64,000 nt of DNA from Methylococcaceae bacterium (lineage in GTDB: Bacteria > Pseudomonadota > Gammaproteobacteria > Methylococcales > Methylomonadaceae). This document shows, one piece after another, positions 45,713-55,078 of the stretch. The notes beneath the pieces were generated by a model. The model did no database searches and was not told the origin of the DNA. It saw only the letters and a list, made by a program, of their open reading frames with translations. Position 1 is the first letter of the stretch. Each line of letters opens with the position of its first letter. The stretch is from contig JAKIVF010000001.1 of assembly GCA_021647145.1 (NCBI GenBank), forward strand, positions 1 to 64,000, read 5' to 3'. Both the position numbers and the translations under genes were made by a program.

Positions 45713-46112
45713 TTTTTCTTCCTATATAGTCATGAAAGTTGTAGTGAATAATTAAGGGCTGTTGTTTTGAAAAACTTGCTAGAAAGCTTTACTTTCCCCT
45801 GTTTCTTGGTGAGAGGGCTAACGTATTGTTTTTCCATCATCACTATTCTATATCTTAAGCAGTATACGAGCCAGTTTATTTTAGGGAATGTAAGTTATTA
45901 GGGGCATTATAATATTTTTAATTTTTTGTAGTGTCTAATGTATCAATTTTATGAAGCTTGAACAGTGTAAAAGTAAAAGGGTTTTAAGCGTCTGTATTTG
46001 GAGACACTATTGTTTATATTTAAGATGCTAAAAAGATAAATGAAGCAACAATTGATTTTTATCTTACTTTATCAATTAGTTATTGATAGGTGGTAAAAGA
46101 TGTTCGCTATAT
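45713..46112. other. Intergenic region, 400 bp
   Basis: No open frame with coding character. The only symmetry seen is an 8-bp separated inverted repeat, tagtgtct (45929-45936) and agacacta (46002-46009), too short to interpret. Promoter of the small secreted protein gene should be near its left end. The methyltransferase gene ends on the right side. Confidence 0.4.
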
Positions 46113-46991
46113 TTACTCTAGTAGCTTGCTATGTAAGCCTCCAAGACGAAAAAAGGTACGTAAATCAGCAAGATCTTTTTTATGATGCTCCGGAAGATTA
46201 TCTCGAAAAACGTGAAGTTGTTCAATAACTCCTTGATTTAGCTTATCGCAGCGAGAATGGCTTTTGATTGCAACCATATAAGGTGCTAAAAAAGTTGAAT
46301 AGAGATAAGCCTCTTTGAGGTGTTTTGATGTTAATCTTTTAAAATCCTCTAATAAAAAGGCGGCTCGCAAAGAATAGATATAATCCAAAGTAAAAAGCTC
46401 AGGTTGAGATTCTGAGTATTGGTATGCAAAATCAGATATAGATTTTTCAGACTTCAAATGACCAAAATCAACAAGATAAAGTCCTCCATTTTTTTTAAGA
46501 ATACGATTAAGTTCTAAAAATGTTTCCTCCAAAGCGACAATATTTGGTAAGTGATGTAAGGCAACAGTAGAAATAACAGCATCTATTGTCTGGTTGTCAA
46601 AAAAGGAAAGATCAGTGATATTTCCCTTACGAAAGTCAACGTTCTTCAATCCTTGTTCAGTAATATAGTTTTGTGCTTTTTCAAGCATGCCAGTCGAAAG
46701 GTCGATACCAATGAAATTTGTCTTTGGGTTTAACCTGGCAACCATTGCTAGTTGAGTTGCTGGGCCACAGCCTAAATCTACAACTGTATCACCTGAATTT
46801 ATAATTTCACATATTTGTGCGCAATGAAACAAATAAACAGGTGCCATAACACCATCTTCGCGCCCTGCACGAGTGTACGCAGAAACCTTTTTAAGGTCAT
46901 CCATCACAAGGTCAGGTTCATTAACTCGTGGACTTTGTTTGTGAGTGATTAGTTCGCGTAGTAATGTTTTAAGAATAGATACACTTGGCAT
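46113..46991 (-). CDS. Class I SAM-dependent methyltransferase
   Basis: 292 residues. The SAM-binding fold lies at about 65-180: motif I VVDLGCGPATQLA, acidic end of strand 2 FIGIDLSTGMLEKA, ALHHLPNIV and GGLYLVDFG. A 65-residue N-terminal helical part and a C-terminal helical cap of about 110 residues are additional. No substrate-specific motif is recognised. 113 bases downstream of the Bat-operon dehydrogenase gene on the same strand, possibly a separate transcript. Confidence 0.8.
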   Translation of the reverse strand: MPSVSILKTLLRELITHKQSPRVNEPDLVMDDLKKVSAYTRAGREDGVMAPVYLFHCAQICEIINSGDTVVDLGCGPATQLAMVARLNPKTNFIGIDLSTGMLEKAQNYITEQGLKNVDFRKGNITDLSFFDNQTIDAVISTVALHHLPNIVALEETFLELNRILKKNGGLYLVDFGHLKSEKSISDFAYQYSESQPELFTLDYIYSLRAAFLLEDFKRLTSKHLKEAYLYSTFLAPYMVAIKSHSRCDKLNQGVIEQLHVFRDNLPEHHKKDLADLRTFFRLGGLHSKLLE

Positions 46992-47104
46992 TTTGAAATT
47001 CTATACTAATTGTAATAATTATTATTTGGACTTCGATAATAAGGCGACAGGTGGGAAATACCCATCATATCTTGTACTAAAGCTTAAGAATCGATAGAGT
47101 TGTT

Positions 47105-47959
47105 TTAAACTTTTTTCAATCGATACAATGCAGAAATATCTTCATCTGCATAGCCTTGCTCAATTAACTTTTCATAGTCTGCTAAAGTTTGTTCTATTAC
47201 GTTTGTAACTGCCCCTGATTGTTGAGCCATTTTTTTACAAATGACTAAATCTTTTTTGTGTAAAGCCACTTTAAAACCAGGCTTAAATGTTTCTAGCAGC
47301 ATACTTGTTCCTCTATTTTGTAGAAACCAGTTGTTTGCCGCTCCCCCTGAAATTACATCAATCACTGCATTCATTTCTAAACCTTGTGATTGACCAAAAG
47401 CTAATGCTTCGGTAACGGCTTGATTAATACCCGCAGCCATTATCTGGTTAACAGCCTTCGCTCCTTGGCCTGAACCAGTATGTCCAATATGAATAATTCG
47501 GGAGCCTATTATTTCTAAAACGGGCAGTACTTTTTTTAGGGTTTTTTTATCACCACCGACCATAATAGCAAGTGATCCGTTTTTTGCACCTTCTGCACCG
47601 CCAGAAACGGGAGCATCAAGGAATAAAACTTGTTTTTTGGATAAAATTCTGGCGGCTTTTTGAGCTGTTTCGATACTGACAGTTGATAAGTCAATGACAA
47701 CACTGTTCGGTTTTATAGTTTCTGCTATCGCGTTTATCATTTGTAAAACATCTATATCTTTTGATACGCAGATCAGAATAATATCAACTTGTTCTGCTAG
47801 TTCCTGAGGAGAAGAACAAGGGGTTAAATTTATCTCCTTACCAAAATCTGTCGCTTTCTTGTGGGTTCTGTTATAAATAGCGTCAAGTAAACCTGATTTA
47901 GCAATATTTCGTGCCATTCCAAGTCCTATTGTTCCTAAGCCTATTACGCCTACTTTCAT
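47105..47959 (-). CDS. 3-Hydroxyisobutyrate dehydrogenase family oxidoreductase
   Basis: 284 residues. N-terminal Rossmann domain GVIGLGTIGLGMARNI (4-19), VDIILICVSKD and VIDLSTVSIETA, then substrate loop DAPVSGGAEGAKNGSLAIMVGG (about 116-137) and the catalytic Lys in GSGQGAKAVNQIM. The family reduces or oxidises 2-hydroxymethyl or 3-hydroxy acids (tartronate semialdehyde, succinic semialdehyde and 3-hydroxyisobutyrate are known substrates). Specificity cannot be read. Its ATG overlaps the batD stop by 4 bases, so it is read with the Bat operon. Odd company for a Bat operon. Confidence 0.9.
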   Translation of the reverse strand: MKVGVIGLGTIGLGMARNIAKSGLLDAIYNRTHKKATDFGKEINLTPCSSPQELAEQVDIILICVSKDIDVLQMINAIAETIKPNSVVIDLSTVSIETAQKAARILSKKQVLFLDAPVSGGAEGAKNGSLAIMVGGDKKTLKKVLPVLEIIGSRIIHIGHTGSGQGAKAVNQIMAAGINQAVTEALAFGQSQGLEMNAVIDVISGGAANNWFLQNRGTSMLLETFKPGFKVALHKKDLVICKKMAQQSGAVTNVIEQTLADYEKLIEQGYADEDISALYRLKKV

Positions 47960-49794
47960 ATTCTATAAAGTGGTTCTAAAGTGTTATCTGTTTTTTTGTT
48001 TAATCTTTCTAGTGCATTGTGCTCAGCAAAGGCCTGGAATAATTTTTTACCTTCCCAGTGTGGTAATGGGGATGTCGAGTATAAGTTTTTGTTTAATTTA
48101 ATAATTTCATCACTTAAACGAAACTCACAGTGAGATGCAATAGTTGATAAGTTAGTTTCATTATATTTTAGTCTTCCCCAGTCTAATAATGCATTTTTAG
48201 CTTCTATCTGGTTATTTTCCTTACAGACTTGTTTGATCGTTTTAACGATTTTTTTCAGTTTTAACTGTTCAGGCGTAATTGGCACTCTTTCTTTTTTGGG
48301 TGGTTTTTTATTTAATAACAGAGTTGCAAGCCAGCCACAAGCTAGTAAAAGCGAAAACCATTTCCACAAACTATTATCTACTTCGTGAGCAACTGGTTCA
48401 GGTTTAGTTGTTTCAAGTTGTGTGGGAGATAAAATTTGATTGTTAGTAGAGGGTTGCGCAGAAGAAATTACAGTAACCGTTGTTTCTGGAATTGTTGCTA
48501 TTTCCATTTTCTGAGTTTTAGTATTAAACCAAGGTATTTCTATCGCTGGTAGAGTATAGTCCCCTGGCTCTGATGGAATATAAACTATTTTCTGTTCTCT
48601 TAAGGAAATTAGGCCATCAGTATTTTTTTGTTCTTTTAAACTAGGTTGGTCTGAATAAGTCTTTAATTTATAATCTGAAGATTCTGTGTGCAAATCAGGT
48701 AATTGGGCTGACATGGTGCCTTTAGCTAAGATAGTTAAAGTTCGTGTTAACGGTTCCCCAGTTTTTATTTGATGAATATCCTCGGACCATTTTTCCTCAA
48801 GATAAAGTTGTTCAGATGGAATCCAGTGTTTTCCAGAGAAATCTTTGGGTGCTGGTTTGACTTTTAGTGTAATTTCTTTTGAGCTTACTCGTTTTGTAGT
48901 TGTTTGTCGGGAGTTGAAGAAACCATTAAACCTGGGACGATTGTTGGAAACCACATTGGCAGTTAACACTAGGGGTTTAATTGTTCTAGTGCCACTTTTT
49001 TGAGGAAAAATTGCATATTTCCTCTCTGTAACAAGGTAATTAACTCCACTTAGTTCGGTATTGTAATTTTTATCTTCACCTATTTGCTCAATAATAGCAT
49101 CATTTAGTTCAGGCTCATTTAAACTTGCTTGTGATATTTGTACTCTTTGAAAAAAACGAAGAGTATAAATAACTTGTGCTTGAACATAAGGCGTTAGAGA
49201 AGAAACTTCAACGTCTAAAAATAAATCTTGATTGCTCGCATTGTTTTGGCTGTTGGTGGTATTTTTAGTGATTAATAGCGTGGCAGGTTGGCTGACATCA
49301 TTGCCGAAAGAAATGGGGGGAATAGATAGGTCGCCCGTTTTTTTAGCCATAACATTTAGTATCCATTGAATAGTCCGTCTATACCTTCCATTAACTAATG
49401 AATTTTGTCTTTGTTGAGTCTCGTTTAATATTGTAAAGTTCTCCTCCAAAGGGCTAAAGTCTGGTTGGCCATCAGGTGGTTGAGTAGAAGTAAATATTAT
49501 TTGAAACGATTCATTAATTTTGACGGGAGTTCGGTCTACTGTGGTTTTAATTTCTGTTGCGAAAACCATTTGGCTTGAAATAAAAAATAGAACTAAACTT
49601 AGGCAACTGGAAGCAAATAACCTATCCACTTTACTTGGCTTTTTGTCCGTCTTCAACCTAATAGATTCGGTTACATTGCTTGCTATGCATCCTGCATAAG
49701 AAGATAGAATACAAATAAAGAATCTTTGTAAAATGAGTGGGTTATATATTTTCAGCTGCCTTATGGTTTGAGAGTAATTTTTTCTAAACATCAT
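47956..49794 (-). CDS. BatD-like oxygen-tolerance protein
   Basis: BatD family: periplasmic beta-domains on a C-terminal membrane anchor, part of the Bat (aerotolerance) system. 612 residues from the ATG at 49794. A hydrophobic signal segment lies at about 58-80 (FASSCLSLVLFFISSQMVFA), far from the start; GTG at 49629 (codon 56) would put the signal at the N-terminus and give 557 residues. The long start leaves only 3 bases to batB, the short one would leave 168 bases. The mature part shows VDRTPVKINESFQIIFTS and repeated Ig-like strands, membrane helix near 478-495 and a cytoplasmic helical tail. Confidence 0.85.
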   Translation of the reverse strand: MMFRKNYSQTIRQLKIYNPLILQRFFICILSSYAGCIASNVTESIRLKTDKKPSKVDRLFASSCLSLVLFFISSQMVFATEIKTTVDRTPVKINESFQIIFTSTQPPDGQPDFSPLEENFTILNETQQRQNSLVNGRYRRTIQWILNVMAKKTGDLSIPPISFGNDVSQPATLLITKNTTNSQNNASNQDLFLDVEVSSLTPYVQAQVIYTLRFFQRVQISQASLNEPELNDAIIEQIGEDKNYNTELSGVNYLVTERKYAIFPQKSGTRTIKPLVLTANVVSNNRPRFNGFFNSRQTTTKRVSSKEITLKVKPAPKDFSGKHWIPSEQLYLEEKWSEDIHQIKTGEPLTRTLTILAKGTMSAQLPDLHTESSDYKLKTYSDQPSLKEQKNTDGLISLREQKIVYIPSEPGDYTLPAIEIPWFNTKTQKMEIATIPETTVTVISSAQPSTNNQILSPTQLETTKPEPVAHEVDNSLWKWFSLLLACGWLATLLLNKKPPKKERVPITPEQLKLKKIVKTIKQVCKENNQIEAKNALLDWGRLKYNETNLSTIASHCEFRLSDEIIKLNKNLYSTSPLPHWEGKKLFQAFAEHNALERLNKKTDNTLEPLYRI

Positions 49795-49797
49795 CTT

Positions 49798-51594
49798 TTA
49801 TTGGTTGCGCTGCTTGTATTGGTATTTGAATTTACGTTTCAATAAACCAGCGGGATCGTCAGGTATTCGGTTAAGCCATTGTTCATTAGCTTGTTTTGAT
49901 TCGTCATATTCTAAATCTTTTTCTATTGGTACGGGCTCGGTTTTTTTTGAATCTTTAGTTTTGTCTTTAAGGTCTTCTGAATCATCAGGTTCAGATTTTT
50001 CCATTGGTTGTTGTTCTGATTCCTTGGTTTCAGTATTTTGCTTAGCGTTTTTTTCTGATTTTTCCTGTTTAGTTTTATTTTTGTTGTCAGACTGTTTTGA
50101 GTTGCTATCCTTGTCTTTATTGTCTTTATTGTCTTTATTGTCTTTATTGTCTTTATTGTCTTTATTGTCTTTATTGTCTTTATTGTCTTTATTGTCTTTA
50201 TTGTCTTTATTGTCTTGCTGCTGATTTTTTTGTTGTTTTTCTAGCTCTTTTTCGACTTGCTGGATATTAAATTTAGCATCTTCATTAGAAGGGTCTTTTT
50301 GTAATGATTTTTTATAGGATTCGATCGCCTCAGGTAACTTACCTGATTTAGCCAGGGCATTACCTAAGTTATAAAGCCCAGTGGCGGATTGATCATTTTG
50401 TAATGTAGAAATAGCTTTATCATAATGTCCAGCTTTATATTGTGCGGCCGCTTTCCATTGTGGTTGGCTAAATTTTTCTGCAGCTTGTTGGTATTTTTTT
50501 TGAGTAAATGCTTGTTGTGCTGTTTGGTCAGGTGTTTTCCATAAATCATTCCATTCCAGTGCGTAACTTGTTTTAGGGAAGGGGAATAAACAAAGTAGGG
50601 CTAACGATAATAAACCTTTTCTAAAAAAGAAGGCAGCGAAAGGTAAAATAATTAATAATAACCATGGGCCTTTTTCGTTCCATTGATCAATTAATAAATT
50701 ATTGTCTACGCTGTTTTTATTTTTTGCTGGTGTTTGTAGTTGGCTTAGTATTGCTTCAACGTCACTATTATCATTTGTTATCGTTTTATAAACACCATTG
50801 CCTGCTTTTGCCAAACGGGCTAATTCGCTAACATTGAGTTTAGGTATATTAATATTTCCCAATGCATCCTTAAAAAAACCTCCACTGGCTTTTTTAATCG
50901 GAGCCCCGCCCTCTGTACCTACTCCAAGGATAGATAGGTGATAACCTGAGAGCGCTTCAACTTTAGAGATTGATCGCTCAAAATCAATACCGTCAGTGAT
51001 TAATAGTATTTCACCCGACTGTAGTCCTGCTTGTTTTAATAATTTGACAGCAATCGATAAAGCTAATGGGGTATTACTTCCTTGAACAGGGATGATATCA
51101 GTGGTTAACGCTGGAAGTTGATTCGCTATCGTTTCAGTATCAGTTGTTAAGGGAGTAACTGTAAAAGCATCACCGGCGTAGACTAATAAAGCGGTTTGTC
51201 CGTCTTTTCGCTGATTTAAAATATCGGCAATTTTATACCTTGCCATAGCTAAACGATTAGGCTTTATATCTGCTGCCTCCATAGATTGGGATAAGTCTAA
51301 AACGATGACTAATGCTGCATCATTTCTAAACACAGGTGAAGGCAGTCTTTCCCATGTAGGCCCTGCCAGGGCAATGATGATTAACAGGCTGGCAAGTCCC
51401 CCCAGGATTAATGCCCAACGATTTTTTTCTATGGGGCGTTCTTGTAAAATAAAAGGCAATAGTTCAGCATCGCATACATTTGACCAGTTACCTTGGTTCA
51501 GTTTATTTTTAAGCAATAAAACATAAATAGTGATTGCAGGAATTAAAGATAATAACCAAAAAGGCCTAATAAAATGGAATTCAGCTAAATTCAT
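49798..51594 (-). CDS. BatB-BatC fusion: von Willebrand factor A domain with TPR tail
   Basis: 598 residues from the ATG at 51594, supported by GAGGTGG 2 bases upstream and a 4-bp overlap with batA. N-terminal membrane helices (about 7-25, 60-78), VWA domain (about 90-280) with the MIDAS start LVIVLDLSQSMEAADI, a helix near 310-330, a second near 335-355, then TPR-like repeats (KAGHYDKAISTL, GLYNLGNALAKSGKLPEAIESYKKSLQKDP). The C-terminal third is Lys/Asp/Asn-rich and holds an (Asp-Asn-Lys)11 run. BatB and BatC are separate in many species. Likely a membrane-bound scaffold acting with MoxR ATPase. Confidence 0.9.
   Translation of the reverse strand: MNLAEFHFIRPFWLLSLIPAITIYVLLLKNKLNQGNWSNVCDAELLPFILQERPIEKNRWALILGGLASLLIIIALAGPTWERLPSPVFRNDAALVIVLDLSQSMEAADIKPNRLAMARYKIADILNQRKDGQTALLVYAGDAFTVTPLTTDTETIANQLPALTTDIIPVQGSNTPLALSIAVKLLKQAGLQSGEILLITDGIDFERSISKVEALSGYHLSILGVGTEGGAPIKKASGGFFKDALGNINIPKLNVSELARLAKAGNGVYKTITNDNSDVEAILSQLQTPAKNKNSVDNNLLIDQWNEKGPWLLLIILPFAAFFFRKGLLSLALLCLFPFPKTSYALEWNDLWKTPDQTAQQAFTQKKYQQAAEKFSQPQWKAAAQYKAGHYDKAISTLQNDQSATGLYNLGNALAKSGKLPEAIESYKKSLQKDPSNEDAKFNIQQVEKELEKQQKNQQQDNKDNKDNKDNKDNKDNKDNKDNKDNKDNKDNKDKDSNSKQSDNKNKTKQEKSEKNAKQNTETKESEQQPMEKSEPDDSEDLKDKTKDSKKTEPVPIEKDLEYDESKQANEQWLNRIPDDPAGLLKRKFKYQYKQRNQ
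50111..50216. repeat. Perfect 9-bp tandem repeat (11 full copies)
   Basis: Unit ttgtcttta repeated 11 times perfectly from 50111 plus a 7-base partial copy. Read on the minus strand it encodes Asp-Asn-Lys x11 in the C-terminal tail of the BatB-BatC protein. Because the unit is a multiple of three, copy-number change would alter length without shifting the frame. Confidence 0.97.
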
Positions 51595-52610
51595 AACCAC
51601 CTCAAGTGTCGAGTGGCAATTAGGCCTGATAGTAAGAATGATAAAGCTAAAGGCCAATGATAAAGTTCAGTTTTAGGTCTGAAAAACTGGGTGTCTTTAT
51701 CAACGGGTTCTAATTCATCTAATAAGGAATAGATTAGATCTAGTTCTTTGGTATCTCTTGCTCTAAAATATCGTCCCCCTGTTATTTCCGCAATTGATTT
51801 TAAGGTTTTTTCATCTAAATCTATTGAGGGGTTGATTCGTCTTGTACCAAAAAAATTCTGAATGATCATTTCATCAGCACCAATACCAATAGTGTATATT
51901 TTTAAGTTGGATTCAGCAGCAAGTTCTGCTGCTTTTAAAGGAGAAACCTCGCCTGTTGTATTTGCTCCATCAGTGAGTAATATCAGAACTCTGCTATTAG
52001 CTGATTTTTTATTTAAACGTTTTACGGCAAGACCTATCGCATCACCAATAGAGGTGCCTGGCTGTTCTCCTTCTATATCTGCTATGCCGAGTCCATCAGG
52101 TGAGTTTTTACCATGAAATGCTTCTTTTAGAAAATCATTCACTGTTTTTCTATCAAAAGTGGGGGGTGATTGAAAGTAAGGTTTTGTTGCAAAAAGTATT
52201 AAGCCAACCCTATCTCCACTTCGCCGTTCTAAAAACTGACCCGCTATTTTTTTTGTGGCAACTAAGCGATCAACGCCTCTATCATTGATAATAAAATCTT
52301 TTGTACTCATGCTTCCTGAAACATCTACTGCCAATATTAAATCTCTGCCACTTATTGACTTTTCTATGGGTTCACCCATCCAAAGTGGTCTCATACTAGC
52401 AAGTACTAACAAGAACCAGGCCGCCATTGCCAAGATCAAAGGCCATTGCTTAGTTGGCGTTACTGATTTAGTTTCGTCTGCCGCAAAGTCATTTAAAAAA
52501 GGGACTTTTAACGCGGCTTGATCCTCTGGTGTTTCAGGAGGTAAAGCCCATCGAATTAATGCAGGGAGTGGAAGTACTAATATTAACCACGGCCATTCGA
52601 AAGTAATCAT
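51591..52610 (-). CDS. BatA: von Willebrand factor A domain protein
   Basis: 339 residues. Hydrophobic N-terminal segments (about 1-20, 55-75), VWA domain about 88-290 with the MIDAS motif LAVDVSGSMSTKDF, TDGANTTGEVSP, and a C-terminal membrane helix near 318-335 (PLALSFLLSGLIATRH). It overlaps DUF4381 at its 5' end and batB at its 3' end by 4 bases each. Partner of MoxR; the metal-dependent adhesion motif is intact. Confidence 0.92.
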   Translation of the reverse strand: MITFEWPWLILVLPLPALIRWALPPETPEDQAALKVPFLNDFAADETKSVTPTKQWPLILAMAAWFLLVLASMRPLWMGEPIEKSISGRDLILAVDVSGSMSTKDFIINDRGVDRLVATKKIAGQFLERRSGDRVGLILFATKPYFQSPPTFDRKTVNDFLKEAFHGKNSPDGLGIADIEGEQPGTSIGDAIGLAVKRLNKKSANSRVLILLTDGANTTGEVSPLKAAELAAESNLKIYTIGIGADEMIIQNFFGTRRINPSIDLDEKTLKSIAEITGGRYFRARDTKELDLIYSLLDELEPVDKDTQFFRPKTELYHWPLALSFLLSGLIATRHLRWL

Positions 52611-53068
52611 TTTTTGTTTCTTTGGGCTTTAAGCCATTTTTCACAGATATTAATTATTTGAGAAATATCTATATTATTGTCAGGTATTTTTTTATAATGA
52701 GCATTGGCCAAATATTGCCCTGCTCCTTGTGTAAAAGGGTTATCTACTAGCGTTTTATCTAAATATTCAAGCCAGGCTTGCCCAGTAAGGCTTGCACAAT
52801 CACTTCTGGGAGCGTTACTGATTGCAACACGGCGTAGTAATTCAGATATTTTTGTCAGTTTATCAATGTCCTCAGATGAATTGTCCCGTTTGATTTCTAG
52901 TAGTTGTTTTTTAGCTGTTTTTATCGCACTAGGCCGCGTTAGATAGTGAGCTAACCAAGCAAGAAAAAAACAAGCTAGAAGAACTAGCCACCAGCCAACC
53001 GCAGGGGGCCACCAATTGATGGCTTCAGGTAAATGAATTTCTCTTAAAGAAAGTGACTGGGGTTCCAT
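52607..53068 (-). CDS. DUF4381 family protein of the Bat operon
   Basis: 153 residues, bitopic. EIHLPEAINWWPPAVGWWLVLLA spans a short periplasmic start and the membrane helix (about 20-42), then a cytosolic helical domain with ELLRRVAISNAP and CASLTGQAWLEYLDKTL. This is the DUF4381 layout seen between DUF58 and batA in proteobacterial Bat operons. It overlaps DUF58 by one base and batA by 4. No enzymatic motif. Confidence 0.87.
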   Translation of the reverse strand: MEPQSLSLREIHLPEAINWWPPAVGWWLVLLACFFLAWLAHYLTRPSAIKTAKKQLLEIKRDNSSEDIDKLTKISELLRRVAISNAPRSDCASLTGQAWLEYLDKTLVDNPFTQGAGQYLANAHYKKIPDNNIDISQIINICEKWLKAQRNKK

Positions 53069-53961
53069 TACCGCAAAACCTCTACAGGGTTATCTGTTGT
53101 ATTACATTGGGAAAAAGCGATGCCCATTTTTTTTGATATTTTTCGTAAATAATTAACTCGATCTTGAAAATGTTGTTGATAGCTTAGAATACGATGCTTA
53201 TCATCAGTATTAATTGCTACAGTTCGCTCATTATCAGTAAAAAGATAGCGCCCATTGGTGGGTAATTGGCTTTCTAAAGGATCATAAACCTGAATTAATA
53301 CGACTTCACAATGACGAGATAATTTTGCTAAGTGGTTTTCAGATTGTTGATTTAACCCACGAAAATCACTAATAATATAAATAAGGCTCCCTGGGCGGGT
53401 ATGCTGGATTAATCTGCTTAAGGCCTTTTCTAGTGACATATCTGGTTGAGGAACGGAACGAACCAACAGAAGAGCACTGAAAAAACGTAAGACAGCATGT
53501 TTGCCGTTTTGTGGCTTTAATTCCTGGCAAAGGGAATCAGTGAAAATTTGTCCACCAATTCGGTCACCATGGTATTGAGCCATCCATGCAATTAAGGCTG
53601 CAATTTTTGATGCTTGTACAGATTTAAAGACTCCTCGCGTGGCAAAATGCATGGTAGGGCGGTCATCTACTGAAATAAAGACGGGTCGTTCTCGTTCTTC
53701 GCGAAAAATCTTGGTATGTGTTTTTCCTGTTCGAGCAGTAACTCGCCAGTCTATGCTCCGTATATCATCACCGGGTTGATATAATCTGGATTCATCAAAT
53801 TCCATTCCTCTTCCCTTTGAATGAGAAATGTAACCACCGCTTTGCCTTGAACGAATAGAGGCTTTTTGAAGTTTAAGCTGGGAAGCTGGTTTTGCTAAAT
53901 CGACTAAAGAACTTAGCTGAATTGAAACTAAGTCTTTTTTGATAGATGTTTGTTCACTCAT
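53068..53961 (-). CDS. DUF58 family protein of the Bat operon
   Basis: 297 residues, soluble. SGGYISHSKGRGMEFDESRLYQPGDDIRSIDWRVTARTGKTHTKIFREERERPVFISVDDR is the DUF58 core seen as adjacent segments, about 40-100, and the C-terminal half is VWA-like without a complete MIDAS (YIISDFRGL). DUF58 proteins sit next to MoxR ATPases. Starts right after the moxR stop (zero-base gap). Confidence 0.92.
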   Translation of the reverse strand: MSEQTSIKKDLVSIQLSSLVDLAKPASQLKLQKASIRSRQSGGYISHSKGRGMEFDESRLYQPGDDIRSIDWRVTARTGKTHTKIFREERERPVFISVDDRPTMHFATRGVFKSVQASKIAALIAWMAQYHGDRIGGQIFTDSLCQELKPQNGKHAVLRFFSALLLVRSVPQPDMSLEKALSRLIQHTRPGSLIYIISDFRGLNQQSENHLAKLSRHCEVVLIQVYDPLESQLPTNGRYLFTDNERTVAINTDDKHRILSYQQHFQDRVNYLRKISKKMGIAFSQCNTTDNPVEVLR

Positions 53962-54951
53962 TTAAGGAATGGCAATTCTGCAAAGTAATTCTTTGATAAA
54001 ATCATCAGAAGTGAGGCCTTCTGCTTCAGCTTCATAGGTTAAGATCAATCGATGCCGAAGGACATCATAGGCCATATCTTGAATATCTTCCGGACCAACA
54101 AAATCTTGTTGTTTTAGCCAGGCTTTGGCTCTGGAGCATCGGTCTAAAGCAATACTAGCTCTTGGGCTGGCGCCGTATTGAAGGGACTTTGCCAAGTCTT
54201 CTCCATATGCGCCGGGATTACGAGTGGCTAAAATAATTTGCAATAAATAATCTTCTAAACTATCAGCCATATGAATGTCCAAAATTTCATTACGGGCATT
54301 TAAAATTGATTGTTGGCTTATGGCCTGATAATCCTCATTATTATTTTCTTCAAAATCACCGATAGCCTCCGCTCGGGCCAAATGTAAAATATCTTTTTCG
54401 TGTTCAGGCTCTGGATAATCTATTTTTATATGTAATAAAAAACGATCTAATTGAGCCTCAGGTAAGGGATAAGTACCTTCTTGCTCTATGGGATTTTGTG
54501 TTGCCATGACCATGAACAGTTCTGGTAATGGGTAAGTTGTACTTCCCACAGTTATTTGTCTTTCAGCCATGGCTTCTAGTAATGCGGCTTGTACTTTGGC
54601 GGGTGAGCGATTTATTTCATCAGCTAAAACAAGGTTATGAAATAAAGGACCTTTTTGAAACTCAAATGTACTTTGCTGTGGTCGGTAAATTTCTGTTCCT
54701 GTCAAATCAGCAGGAAGTAGATCGGGAGTAAATTGTACGCGATGAAAATCAGCTTCTATCCCTTGACTTAAAACTTTAATGGCACGAGTTTTTGCTAATC
54801 CCGGCGCGCCTTCAACTAAAATATGTCCATCTGCCAGTAAGGCAATTAACATTTTTTCTATTAAGCTATCTTGACCAATTATTTGCTGGTTAATAAAAGA
54901 TTTAAGCTGCATGAAAGAGCGTTGAGAGGTACTTTGACTTGTTTCTGTCAT
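53962..54951 (-). CDS. MoxR family AAA+ ATPase
   Basis: 329 residues. Walker A GAPGLAKTRAIKVL near 48-61, Walker B LVLADEINRSPAKVQAALLEAM near 108-129, sensor MATQNPIEQEGTYPLPEAQLDRFL and C-terminal lid ASIALDRCSRAKAWL. MoxR ATPases act with VWA proteins as chaperone-like complexes; here it is the first gene of the seven-gene cluster ending at the dehydrogenase. The upstream region 54952-55078 is shared with the divergent POT transporter gene. Confidence 0.95.
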   Translation of the reverse strand: MTETSQSTSQRSFMQLKSFINQQIIGQDSLIEKMLIALLADGHILVEGAPGLAKTRAIKVLSQGIEADFHRVQFTPDLLPADLTGTEIYRPQQSTFEFQKGPLFHNLVLADEINRSPAKVQAALLEAMAERQITVGSTTYPLPELFMVMATQNPIEQEGTYPLPEAQLDRFLLHIKIDYPEPEHEKDILHLARAEAIGDFEENNNEDYQAISQQSILNARNEILDIHMADSLEDYLLQIILATRNPGAYGEDLAKSLQYGASPRASIALDRCSRAKAWLKQQDFVGPEDIQDMAYDVLRHRLILTYEAEAEGLTSDDFIKELLCRIAIP

Positions 54952-55078
54952 AATTACGATTGATGTTCTTGTTAATTTCTAGACTTATTTATAATTAAAG
55001 TATAAGTTAAATCTAACGAGCGATATAGTGTAAAGTTTACTATTCTATTCAATAACTCACAAAATTGTAAGTATTCAA

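Noticed and set aside
45929..46009. Inverted 8-mer tagtgtct … agacacta
   Set aside because: Only 8 bp, 65 bases apart; expected by chance in AT-rich DNA of this length.
50111..50216. Tandem repeat resembling a small CRISPR-like array
   Set aside because: The units are 9 bp, directly adjacent with no spacers, and lie in frame in a protein gene.
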